Shown here piece after piece: positions 1 through 8,138 of a stretch of 23,617 nucleotides of DNA (its first letter is position 1; each line of letters begins with the position of its first letter). Origin of the DNA: Bacteroidales bacterium UBA3388. GTDB lineage: Bacteria; Bacteroidota; Bacteroidia; Bacteroidales; P3. The position numbers and the translations under genes are program-made. The notes beneath the pieces are model-generated. The model saw nothing but the letters and a program-made list of their open reading frames with translations. It was not told the origin of the DNA and did not search any database. The DNA lies in assembly GCA_002358855.1 (NCBI GenBank), contig DEPQ01000048.1, forward strand, positions 596-24,212. Direction: 5' to 3'.

Positions 1-26
1 CTTGAATATCAGTGTTTTGATATATG

Positions 27-82
27 ATTCTTTCCAGTTTGGAAAGAATTGGAAAGAATTGGAAAGTTTTTTTGTATTTTTG
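27..82 (+). promoter_or_regulatory. Putative fic/hsd promoter with palindrome and 10-bp tandem repeats
   Basis: A Bacteroidota-type -7 box, TATTTTTG, lies at 75-82, 23 bases before the fic start. Upstream is a perfect inverted repeat, ATTCTTTCCA (27-36) and TGGAAAGAAT (40-49), separated by 3 bases. The right arm is the first unit of a 10-bp tandem repeat TTGGAAAGAA (39-48, 49-58, then TTGGAAAG at 59-66). Every repeat unit begins with TTG, the -33 core; the TTG at 49-51 leaves a 23-base spacer to the -7 box, at the upper edge of the known range. The palindrome looks like an operator. The winged-helix domain of the adjacent Fic protein is a candidate ligand, which is inference. Confidence 0.5.
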
Positions 83-105
83 TAGTCAGAAATAATTAGT
101 AAAAC

Positions 106-1425
106 ATGATAGAATCAGCACCAAAATTAACGCAAGAAGATTATTTAAGACTGTTCTTAAATAATGGATACAGAAAAGATTCTGATGTTAATATCTTGAT
201 TGACAAAGCCAATGAAGATTATGAGTATTGGGACACTATAAAGTACAAAAAACGTCCTGAATTCTGTTCAGCAGAGGAATTATGGAAACGTATAAAGGTC
301 TCTCGCATACTCATGACCAAATACACATGGGATAAATATGCAGTTTCTTTTGGCTTTACTGATAAAATGCAACGTCTTTGCCATGAATTCGATATGAACT
401 TCGGACAAGGTTGGAAGCATCATACTGAAATCACAGAAGATAGCAAGAAACAATATTTGAAAAGTTCTTTGATGGAGGAAGCTATCTATTCTAGTATGAT
501 GGAAGGTGCTGCCACAACCAGACAAGTTGCGAAAGAGATGCTAAGAAAGAACAAACAGCCAAAGGATCGCTCTCAGCAGATGATTGTAAATAACTATAAA
601 ACTATTCAATTTATATCTAACCATAAGGATACCTCATTATCCATAGAGATGTTGTTAGAAATCCATAGGTTAATGACCGATAAGACTTTAAAAAACGAAA
701 AGGATTCAGGTCGTTTCAGGACAATAGAAGACGATGTTGTTGTATATAATGTCATGGAAGGAGAAACAGTTCATACGCCTCCTGATGCGCGCGAGATTCA
801 GCAGTTTGCCAAAGATCTTTGCGACTATTTTAACGATAGTAATTCTACATCTTTTCTCCATCCTATCATTCGTGGAATTATTATTCATTTCATGATAGGT
901 TTCTATCATCCTTTTGTTGATGGAAATGGACGTACTGCACGAGCATTGTTTTATTGGTATATGTTGAAACAAGGCTATTGGATGACCGAATACCTATCTA
1001 TATCCCGTGTGATTGCAAAATCTAAGAAATCTTACGAGAAGGCGTATCTCTATTCCGAAGTCGATGATTTGGATCTTGGTTATTTCATTAACTATAATTT
1101 GAAAGTTTTGGAGCAAGCCTATTGTGAATTGAAAGAGTATATACAACGAAAACAACATGAAAAGAGAAATTCTTATCAATATATGCGATTAGGACATATA
1201 AACGAGAGACAAGCACAAGTGATTCAGTTGTATGTAGATGATCCAAATGAAGTTCTTACAGTGAAAGACCTACAAGACCGCTTCAATATAAGTCCAACAA
1301 CAGCAAAACAGGATATTGTCAGCCTTGTAGAGCGTGGATTACTGAAAGAAATATCTTTTAATAATGTAAAAAAAGGATATATAAAAGGAGATAATTTCGA
1401 TTCTCTATTGTCAACCTTGAATTAA
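106..1425 (+). CDS. Fic family protein with C-terminal winged helix (type I R-M associated)
   Basis: A 439-residue Fic-domain protein. Fic enzymes usually transfer AMP from ATP to a hydroxyl of a target protein. The active-site motif HPFVDGNGRTAR is complete at residues 268-279, so catalysis is expected to be intact. An inhibitory-helix motif of the (S/T)xxxE(G/N) type, SSMMEG at 129-134, precedes the core, which is the arrangement of self-inhibited Fic proteins with an N-terminal inhibitory segment. Residues from about 370 to 435 look like a winged helix-turn-helix (LTVKDLQDRF, then SPTTAKQDI), so it may also bind DNA. It starts at ATG after a -7 box and a palindrome and is followed 32 bases later by hsdS. 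Fic genes are frequent passengers in Bacteroidota type I operons; the target here is unknown. The family call is very secure, the role is not. Confidence 0.93.
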   Translation: MIESAPKLTQEDYLRLFLNNGYRKDSDVNILIDKANEDYEYWDTIKYKKRPEFCSAEELWKRIKVSRILMTKYTWDKYAVSFGFTDKMQRLCHEFDMNFGQGWKHHTEITEDSKKQYLKSSLMEEAIYSSMMEGAATTRQVAKEMLRKNKQPKDRSQQMIVNNYKTIQFISNHKDTSLSIEMLLEIHRLMTDKTLKNEKDSGRFRTIEDDVVVYNVMEGETVHTPPDAREIQQFAKDLCDYFNDSNSTSFLHPIIRGIIIHFMIGFYHPFVDGNGRTARALFYWYMLKQGYWMTEYLSISRVIAKSKKSYEKAYLYSEVDDLDLGYFINYNLKVLEQAYCELKEYIQRKQHEKRNSYQYMRLGHINERQAQVIQLYVDDPNEVLTVKDLQDRFNISPTTAKQDIVSLVERGLLKEISFNNVKKGYIKGDNFDSLLSTLN

Positions 1426-1457
1426 CAACAATAAAAGCAATAATATTGAAAAACTAA

Positions 1458-2579
1458 ATGCAAAAATTAGGCGATTATATCAGAGAAGTAGATGTAAGAA
1501 ATAAGGATTTGAAAGTTACGAATCTGTTAGGAGTAAGTATAAACAAAAGTTTTATTCCTTCAATTGCTAATCTTATTGGTGCAGATTTAAGTAACTATAA
1601 AATAATTGAAAGAAAACATTTTGTTTATGTCCCTGTTACGTCTCGCAATGGAGAAAAACTTTCAATAGCATTGCTTAATGATTGTGAAAATGCAATTGTT
1701 TCTCAGGCTTATACTGTATTTGAAATAATAGATGAAGAAAAATTGCTTCCTGAATATTTAATGATGTGGTTCAAAAGACCAGAATTTGATCGTTACGCAC
1801 GCTTTCATTCTAATGGAAGTGCTCGTGAGGTATTTGATTGGTCAGAAATGTGTGATGTTTCACTACCTATTCCCTCAATTGAGCAACAAAGAGAAATAGT
1901 ATCAGAATATGAAACAATAAGCAAACGTATTAAATTAAACGAACAAATAATAAAAAACCTTGAAGCCACAGCCCAAACCCTTTATCATAAAATGTTTGTA
2001 GAAGGCATTGACAAAGAAAACCTACCCGAAGGGTGGCGAATAGGAACTCTTACGGAAGTCGCTACATATTTGAATGGCATTGCTTGTCAAAAATATGCAA
2101 CTTCTGAGAATAATTATTTACCAGTACTTAAAATTAGAGAATTATCACAGGGTTATTGTGATGAAAATAGTGATCATGTTCTATTAGATGTACCTAATGA
2201 TTATATAATAAATAATGGTGATGTTATTTTTTCATGGTCTGCAACTTTATTTATTGATATATGGTGTGGAGGAAAATGCGTTTTGAATCAACATTTATTC
2301 AAAGTGAGTTCTGATTTTTATCCAAAATGGTATTATTTTATGTGGACAAAAAATCATATTGTAGAATGGAAACGATTAATTTCTGCAAAAGCAACGTCAA
2401 TGGGGAATATAAAAAGAGAAGATTTAGATTCTGCACAAGTAATAATCCCTTCTAATGAGTCTATGCAAAAATTTGATTACAATATGACGCCGATATTTTC
2501 AATGTACGTGCAGAAGAAATGTGAAAATAATAAACTAAAGGAATTACAGTCTTTGCTTTTAGCGAAGATGGGAAGATAA
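1458..2579 (+). CDS. hsdS: Type I restriction-modification specificity subunit S
   Basis: The 373-residue DNA-recognition subunit of a type I restriction-modification enzyme. It sets the bipartite target sequence for both the methyltransferase (M2S) and the restriction complex (R2M2S). The usual layout is visible: a first target-recognition domain (about 1-150), a first conserved helical spacer starting at PSIEQQREIV and running through ISKRIKLNEQIIKNLEATAQ (about 145-190), a second recognition domain from about 195 (NLPEGWRIGTLTEVA) to 335, and a second helical spacer at the C-terminus. The length is normal and no frame break is seen. It lies between fic and two unrecognised genes. hsdM is absent from the window. 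I see no recombinase or duplicated half-hsdS that would suggest shuffling here. Confidence 0.93.
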   Translation: MQKLGDYIREVDVRNKDLKVTNLLGVSINKSFIPSIANLIGADLSNYKIIERKHFVYVPVTSRNGEKLSIALLNDCENAIVSQAYTVFEIIDEEKLLPEYLMMWFKRPEFDRYARFHSNGSAREVFDWSEMCDVSLPIPSIEQQREIVSEYETISKRIKLNEQIIKNLEATAQTLYHKMFVEGIDKENLPEGWRIGTLTEVATYLNGIACQKYATSENNYLPVLKIRELSQGYCDENSDHVLLDVPNDYIINNGDVIFSWSATLFIDIWCGGKCVLNQHLFKVSSDFYPKWYYFMWTKNHIVEWKRLISAKATSMGNIKREDLDSAQVIIPSNESMQKFDYNMTPIFSMYVQKKCENNKLKELQSLLLAKMGR

Positions 2580-2591
2580 AAAATAGATATT

Positions 2592-3071
2592 ATGGAAGAA
2601 GAAACTTTTAGCTCTTTATATCAAAGACCTTTTGCAGAACAAATAGCCTTCAATATAGAACAGCTGAATTATCGTTATAATAGATTATCTGAAATCGATG
2701 TTACAAACAAAGATAATCAAAAGGAATATCTTATGTTATTTGATTCATTTATAGCATTATTCCGTGCGTTATTTTTAGAAAAAGGGAAAAAACAGTATAG
2801 TGTTCAAAACTATTACAGAGAAAAAGGTGATGATGAAATAGCACGTAAGATAGATGCTTTTTTAGATAGAAAAATGTTTTTTTGGAAAAATGAATCAATA
2901 AGATCTGTCCTAAAATTTATCGCAGATAAGTTTGTTTGTCATATTGACCCAATTGAATATATTGATTTGGGAAATGCTAATTTTTATATGAGTCAATTAG
3001 CTAATCCTTATGTAGATAATAATTTAGAATACATAATGGATACAATCTCCAATATAATGAGGGGACAATAA
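2592..3071 (+). CDS. Unrecognised 159-aa helical protein in the type I R-M operon
   Basis: I do not recognise a specific family. The protein appears all-helical, soluble, rich in Lys, Asp and Glu, with no signal peptide or membrane segment. It begins 12 bases after hsdS and is followed after 50 bases by the HEPN-like gene, so it is probably part of the operon. The stretch DKFVCHID (residues 112-119), at the end of a helix, resembles the region around the catalytic histidine of HEPN/AbiU2-type proteins. However, the usual upstream Arg of Rx4-6H is missing: Lys113 is nearest, and Arg104 is too far away. It could be a degenerate HEPN protein, an antitoxin-like partner of the next gene, or an unrelated accessory protein. 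Confidence 0.7.
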   Translation: MEEETFSSLYQRPFAEQIAFNIEQLNYRYNRLSEIDVTNKDNQKEYLMLFDSFIALFRALFLEKGKKQYSVQNYYREKGDDEIARKIDAFLDRKMFFWKNESIRSVLKFIADKFVCHIDPIEYIDLGNANFYMSQLANPYVDNNLEYIMDTISNIMRGQ

Positions 3072-3121
3072 AAGGAAGAAAGGATTTATTAAATCAAAGA
3101 AAAAATGCATAGGAATAAAGT

Positions 3122-4030
3122 ATGGAATTAATAAGTAAAGATCAAATAAAGGAAACTTTAAGTCGAAGTAAATTCTCAAATGAAATTGAAATTGAATTAT
3201 ATGGTTTATATGAAGTATGTGAGAATATAAGTGATTCTAAACTTTTTGAATATATACCTATAAAGATAGTTGCGTGTTTTGAAGCTTTTTTTAGATGTGT
3301 TTACACAGAAATTATGGATGATCCACGCTTTAGGGGTAGATTAGGAAATGTCAAACAATTAAAAAATACAAAATTTAATTTTGAAATTTTAGGAGCTTTT
3401 CAAGATAATGAGATTTCTCTTGCAGATTATCTTTCAATAATAATACCATGTAGTAGTCTTGATGATATAAATAGTACAATATCAAACCTATTAGATATTG
3501 ATTTTATGAGTAAAATCAAAAATAAGACCACAGAATATGTAGATTTAATTTCTTCTATTGAAGAAATTTTTAATCTTAGACATATTTTCTGTCATGAAGT
3601 TCCTGATAATGAGAAATCGAATATAAGGTTAGGACTTAATAAGGTAGAACAGTATATAAAAGATTCTTGTGATTTTATTAAATATTCAGATGAAATTGTT
3701 AGAGAAATACTATACCCTAATTATCCTACTACAACTATGGGAATGACAAAATATGCACAAGATAATCTAGTTAATCTTGAAAGTGAATTGGAAGAATTAG
3801 TTAAAAAAATAAGAAAGTTGGATTTAGAAGGATTTTTTGCTTCTAATGGACTAGATTATATAGATGATTGGAAAAAATATAGAGAAGCAAAAGCAAAATC
3901 AGAAGCTAAACTATGTGAAGACAGAAGCATTTATACATTAATTTATTCTGTTAGTTTAGAAAGTACAACAAGAGAATTTATTAAAGAATTAAAAAACGAA
4001 TATAAATATCATTTAATGAAAAGTAACTAA
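3122..4030 (+). CDS. HEPN-like protein with LprI-like C-terminal region
   Basis: A 302-residue soluble protein between hsdS and hsdR. Residues 153-158 read RHIFCH, an Rx4H motif within a helix (EEIFNLRHIFCHEVP), the signature of HEPN-domain ribonucleases found in many toxins and defence proteins. An earlier helix around 43-62 would supply the first half of a HEPN four-helix bundle. The C-terminal part (about 205-292) resembles the lysozyme-inhibitor LprI/DUF1311 fold, with Trp250, the YR pair at 253-254 and the closing TTR at 282-284. The cysteines usual in secreted LprI proteins are not at the expected places, in keeping with the absence of a signal peptide. A defence or toxin role is inferred from the motif and the hsd context. 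The HEPN call is moderate; the LprI-like call is weaker. Confidence 0.75.
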   Translation: MELISKDQIKETLSRSKFSNEIEIELYGLYEVCENISDSKLFEYIPIKIVACFEAFFRCVYTEIMDDPRFRGRLGNVKQLKNTKFNFEILGAFQDNEISLADYLSIIIPCSSLDDINSTISNLLDIDFMSKIKNKTTEYVDLISSIEEIFNLRHIFCHEVPDNEKSNIRLGLNKVEQYIKDSCDFIKYSDEIVREILYPNYPTTTMGMTKYAQDNLVNLESELEELVKKIRKLDLEGFFASNGLDYIDDWKKYREAKAKSEAKLCEDRSIYTLIYSVSLESTTREFIKELKNEYKYHLMKSN

Positions 4031-4069
4031 TTTTAATAGATGATAACACAATTAACCAATTAAAACATT

Positions 4070-7000
4070 ATGACAAACTTTAATGAACATGCTCTTGAAA
4101 TGGCGGTAATGGAGTTGTTTGAGAATGAGGGCTACATTTATACAAACGGAGAAGAAATTCATAAGGAATTATCAGAGGTTTTACTTATTGATGATTTACG
4201 TGCTTATCTTTTTAATCGTTATGCAGAACAGGAAATAAGTTCATTGGAGATTGAAAGAGTAATTTCTAAATTAAAGTCAGATGTAAGTGGTTCGTTGTAT
4301 GAAAACAATGCACACACTTATCGTTTAATAACCGAAGGATTTGCAATTCATAGAGAAGACTCTTCAAAAGCAGATTTGTTTATTGAACCTATTGACTTTA
4401 ATGATAGCAAAAACAATATCTTTCGCATAGTAAATCAATTGGAGATTAAGGAAAAAGAAAAACGAATCCCCGATGCAGTTGTTTATGTGAATGGTTTGCC
4501 TTTGGTGGTTTTTGAATTTAAGAGTGCAGTAAAAGAAAACACTACTATAAAAGATGCCTTTACTCAATTAACTGTGCGTTATCGTAGAGATATTCCTGAG
4601 ATTTTTAAATACAATGCCTTTGTTGTTATCAGTGATGGAGTAAATAGTAAGTATGGTTCTTTATTCTCTCCTTACGAGTTTTTTTATGCTTGGCGAAAGG
4701 TGGAAGCAGAAGACAAAGCAAGCGATGGAGTTAATTCTTTACTTACAATGGTTAAGGGATTGTTTCGTAAAGATAGGCTATTGAGTGTTGTTAAGGATTT
4801 TGTTTTCTTTCCCGATTCTTCAAAGAAAGAAGAAAAAATAGTTTGTCGCTATCCTCAGTTTTTTGCTACACATCAACTCTTTAATAATATTCTAAAACAT
4901 AGTAAACTTAACGAAAAGGGAGATGGAAAAGGTGGAACTTATTTTGGAGCAACGGGTTGTGGAAAGAGTTTTACAATGCTTTTCCTTTCACGAATGTTGA
5001 TGCGTAGTCGTGAATTTGCAAGTCCTACAATAATTCTTATAACGGATAGGACAGATCTTGATGCTCAATTGTCGGAGCAATTCTCAGTAGCAAAGAAATT
5101 CATTGGAGATGATTGTGTTGTTGAGGTTGAAAGTCGTGCAAAATTAAGAGAATACCTTGAAGGAAGAACAAGTGGAGGTATATTTCTTACTACTATTCAT
5201 AAGTTTACAGAAGATACACAATTGCTTTCAAAAAGAGCTAATATTATTTGTATTTCCGATGAGGCGCATCGTTCTCAAATCAATCTGTCGCAACAAATAA
5301 AACAAACGGAATATGGAGTAAAGCGTAGTTATGGCTTTGCTAAATATTTGCATGACTCTTTGCCAAATGCTACTTATGTAGGATTTACAGGCACTCCTAT
5401 TGATGCAACCTTAGATGTGTTTGGAGAAGTAGTGGATTCTTACACAATGACCGAATCGGTTGCAGATGAAATTACAAGAAGAATTGTTTATGAAGGTAGA
5501 GCTGCAAAGGTATTTTTGGATAACAATAAATTAGAAGAGATAGAAAAATACTATGAGCAGTGTGCAGAAGAAGGAGCAAATGAATATCAAATAGAAGAAA
5601 GTAAAAAGGCTATTACAAAAATGGAAATTATATTGGGAGATAATGATCGTTTGCAAGCAATAGCAGAGGATTTTGTTTCTCATTATGAAGCACGTGTTGC
5701 TGAGGGTAGTAGTGTGGAAGGAAAGGCTATGTTTGTTTGTGCAAATAGAATGATTGCATATAATTTGTATAAGAAAATCATAGCACTTCGTCCTCAATGG
5801 GCTGAAATTCCTTCTAAAAATATTGTTTTTGCTCCAAATTATGAAATATCAAAAGTTGCAGAATCAACAGCAAGTTATGGAAATGCTCCGATTCCTATTG
5901 AAAAAATAAAGTTGGTAATGACTCGCAACAAAGATGATGAGGCAGAATTATATAATTTACTTGGAGGCGATGAGGAAAGAAAGAAATTAGACGTACAATT
6001 CAAGAATCCGAAATCTAATTTTAAGATAGCGATTGTTGTTGATATGTGGATTACGGGTTTTGATGTGCCTTGTCTTGATACTATGTATATTGACAAACCT
6101 TTGCAACATCATACACTTATTCAAACAATATCGCGAGTAAACAGAGTTTATAAAGGGAAAGAAAAAGGCTTAGTAGTAGATTATATTGGACTGAAAAGCA
6201 ATCTTAATACAGCTCTTAAACGTTATACACAAGAAGGAGAAGAAACCTCTTCGGTTGAAGCAGTAGAGAAATCTATAATTATGGTAAAAGATGAATTGGA
6301 TATTCTTCGCCGTATGTTTGCAAACTTTGATTACACTAAATTTTCAAATGGAACACCATTAGAACAATTGGATTGTTTGAATAAAGGAGCAGAGTTTGTT
6401 CAAACAACAGAAGAAAGAGAGAATCTTTTTATGGGACATACAAAGAAATTAAAATCTGCTTTTAATCTTTGTTGTAATAGAGAAGAAATCTCTTTTGAAG
6501 AAAAAGAAGATATTTACTTCTTTTGTGGGGTTAGGTCAATAATTTATAAAATCACAGTAGGAGGAAAGCCAGATGTTACGCAAATGAATAAGCGTGTAAG
6601 TGTTATGATTGAAGAGGCTATTCTCTCAGAAAGCGTTGAAGAAATCATTAAAATTGGTAATGAGAAAGAAAATCTTGATTTACTTAGCGTGGAATATATG
6701 GAAAAATTAGCGAAACTTCCTTTGCCAAACACTAAGGTGAAATTAATGGAAAGACTTCTTAGAATGGTTATAAGTGAATTTAAGACTGTCAATATGATAA
6801 AAGGAGTTGATTTCTCAGAACGCTTAAATCTTCTTGTGAAAAAATACAATGAAAGAAAAGATAGTGCAATATTTGCCGAAGAAGTCTTAAACGAAGTAGC
6901 TAAACAAATGGCAGAACTTCTTTTGGAGGTCAATAAAGAAAAACAAAGCTTTAAAGACTTAGGAATAAGTTATGAAGAAAAAGCATTCTTTGATATTTTG

Positions 7001-7249
7001 ATTGCAGTTGCAAAGCAGTTTACTTTTGATTATCCGGAAGATAAGGCAAAGGAATTGGCAAAAGAGATAAAAAATATAGTTGATGACAAATCGAAATACA
7101 CCGATTGGGCAAATAGAGATGATATAAAATCGGAATTGAAGATGGATTTGATAGTTATATTAGATAAGTATGGCTATCCACCTGTAACAAACGATGCAGT
7201 GTATAAAGGAATATTTGAACAAGCTGAGAATTTCAAGAAGTATAATTAA
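4070..7249 (+). CDS. hsdR: Type I restriction endonuclease subunit R
   Basis: The 1059-residue motor and nuclease subunit, which translocates DNA using ATP and cuts it away from the recognition site when the site is unmethylated. A PD-(D/E)xK nuclease centre is visible: Pro134-Asp135, then Glu149 and Lys151 in FEFK. The SF2 helicase motifs follow in order: Walker A GATGCGKS at 293-300, DEAH at 397-400, GFTGTP near 442, the ITGFDVP segment, and the motif VI region TLIQTISRVNRV. The C-terminal third is helical and probably contacts the methylase core. It is the last gene of the left operon, 39 bases after the HEPN-like gene, with a hairpin terminator directly downstream. The length is normal and the frame is intact. 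Confidence 0.96.
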   Translation: MTNFNEHALEMAVMELFENEGYIYTNGEEIHKELSEVLLIDDLRAYLFNRYAEQEISSLEIERVISKLKSDVSGSLYENNAHTYRLITEGFAIHREDSSKADLFIEPIDFNDSKNNIFRIVNQLEIKEKEKRIPDAVVYVNGLPLVVFEFKSAVKENTTIKDAFTQLTVRYRRDIPEIFKYNAFVVISDGVNSKYGSLFSPYEFFYAWRKVEAEDKASDGVNSLLTMVKGLFRKDRLLSVVKDFVFFPDSSKKEEKIVCRYPQFFATHQLFNNILKHSKLNEKGDGKGGTYFGATGCGKSFTMLFLSRMLMRSREFASPTIILITDRTDLDAQLSEQFSVAKKFIGDDCVVEVESRAKLREYLEGRTSGGIFLTTIHKFTEDTQLLSKRANIICISDEAHRSQINLSQQIKQTEYGVKRSYGFAKYLHDSLPNATYVGFTGTPIDATLDVFGEVVDSYTMTESVADEITRRIVYEGRAAKVFLDNNKLEEIEKYYEQCAEEGANEYQIEESKKAITKMEIILGDNDRLQAIAEDFVSHYEARVAEGSSVEGKAMFVCANRMIAYNLYKKIIALRPQWAEIPSKNIVFAPNYEISKVAESTASYGNAPIPIEKIKLVMTRNKDDEAELYNLLGGDEERKKLDVQFKNPKSNFKIAIVVDMWITGFDVPCLDTMYIDKPLQHHTLIQTISRVNRVYKGKEKGLVVDYIGLKSNLNTALKRYTQEGEETSSVEAVEKSIIMVKDELDILRRMFANFDYTKFSNGTPLEQLDCLNKGAEFVQTTEERENLFMGHTKKLKSAFNLCCNREEISFEEKEDIYFFCGVRSIIYKITVGGKPDVTQMNKRVSVMIEEAILSESVEEIIKIGNEKENLDLLSVEYMEKLAKLPLPNTKVKLMERLLRMVISEFKTVNMIKGVDFSERLNLLVKKYNERKDSAIFAEEVLNEVAKQMAELLLEVNKEKQSFKDLGISYEEKAFFDILIAVAKQFTFDYPEDKAKELAKEIKNIVDDKSKYTDWANRDDIKSELKMDLIVILDKYGYPPVTNDAVYKGIFEQAENFKKYN

Positions 7250-7250
7250 G

Positions 7251-7287
7251 AAAGAATAGTACAAATAATTATTGCACTATTCTTTTT
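7251..7287. terminator. Hairpin terminator between hsdR and the ECF sigma gene
   Basis: AAAGAATAGT (7251-7260) pairs with ACTATTCTTT (7276-7285). The stem can be extended by three more pairs after one mismatch and is followed by a run of five T at 7283-7287. It sits in the 48-base gap between two convergent genes, so it can serve hsdR; an A run on the other side suggests it may work in both directions. Confidence 0.75.
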
Positions 7288-7297
7288 GCGTTCTCAT

Positions 7298-7804
7298 TTA
7301 AAACTTTTCTTCATCTAAAAGTTGGTTTAGTTTTTGTCTTGCAAGGAAAATACGACTTTTTACTGTACCTATTGGAATGTTGAACTTTTCTGCAATTTCC
7401 CAATACTTGTATCCTTGATTCATCATCTCAAAAGGAATTTTTTGTTCTTCAGGAAGAGTATTTATAAGCATAACAATCTGTGTGTATTTAGTGTTATGAT
7501 CTGCTTGATAAATGACATTACCTGAAATGTTGTTAATCCATGGAGTTGAATCTTCTTTTGTGATTACGGATTGAACTTTTTTGTTCCGTCTGTAATTGTT
7601 TATAAAAGTGTTTTTCATAATTGTGAATAACCATGCCCTAAGATTTGTACCTTCTTTATAGGCTTTTTTGTGTAAAAGGGCTTTTAAGAAAGTTTCTTGA
7701 ACTAAATCTTTCGCTTCATCAGGATTATGGGTTAGGGAGTAAGCGAAATTTTCTAATACACTTTCAGATTCTACCAATTGGTTTTCAAATTTTTTGTTTT
7801 TCAT
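7298..7804 (-). CDS. ECF-type RNA polymerase sigma factor
   Basis: A 168-residue sigma-70 family factor with only regions 2 and 4, the ECF layout. Region 2 spans about 16-75 (NPDEAKDLVQETFLKAL, then LRAWLFTIMKNTFINNYRR), which binds core polymerase and the -10 element. Region 4 spans about 113-163, with the helix-turn-helix YWEIAEKFNIPIGTVKSRI that reads the -35 element. Both regions are complete. No FecR or zinc-finger anti-sigma gene lies next to it; the gene downstream is the convergent hsdR and the divergent neighbour is a small lipoprotein. It may therefore be controlled at transcription level or by a partner elsewhere. The regulon is unknown. Confidence 0.93.
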   Translation of the reverse strand: MKNKKFENQLVESESVLENFAYSLTHNPDEAKDLVQETFLKALLHKKAYKEGTNLRAWLFTIMKNTFINNYRRNKKVQSVITKEDSTPWINNISGNVIYQADHNTKYTQIVMLINTLPEEQKIPFEMMNQGYKYWEIAEKFNIPIGTVKSRIFLARQKLNQLLDEEKF

Positions 7805-8138
7805 AATGATTTACTTTAATGTTTTGTACTCTGTATTATCGCAATAATTGTGCCAAAAAACTATTTTCAAGAATTTTTTTTCGTAAATATTGGTAATACA
7901 CAGAAAATCAACAAGAAAAAAATTTTAATAAATTATTTTCAAAAAATAATTGAAAATAAGATTTGTCCAGTTTTTGAAAATAAGTTGTATTATGTATTCA
8001 AAAAAGGACAAAATAAAGGTGGTGTATAAGGAATGAAAGAAAACGCACAATAAAACAAAGTATTTTTTGTTTTATTTTTATAGATAATAACTTTCTTGGT
8101 ATATTTGCACGTTTAAAGAAAGAGACTAATTGATAATT
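7805..8138. promoter_or_regulatory. Divergent intergenic region with repeated TTGAAAATA motif
   Basis: About 330 gene-free bases lie between the ECF sigma gene and the divergent lipoprotein. A perfect inverted repeat is present: TTATTTTCAA (7933-7942) and TTGAAAATAA (7950-7959) with a 7-base loop. The same 9-mer occurs again as TTGAAAATA at 7974-7982 and inverted as TATTTTCAA at 7862-7870, making four copies in about 120 bases. A -7 box TATATTTG at 8100-8107 faces the lipoprotein; no good -33 element is seen at the right distance. The repeats could bind a regulator or reflect AT-rich sequence. Confidence 0.4.

Noticed and set aside
1..27. Possible last codons of an upstream gene (a frame ending in TGA at 25-27), perhaps hsdM.
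   Set aside because: Only eight codons are visible and the ending is not a recognised HsdM terminus, so I did not annotate it.
1458..2579. Phase-variable hsdS shuffling.
   Set aside because: Only one hsdS, no partial hsdS copies, no recombinase gene and no long inverted repeats in its halves within this window.
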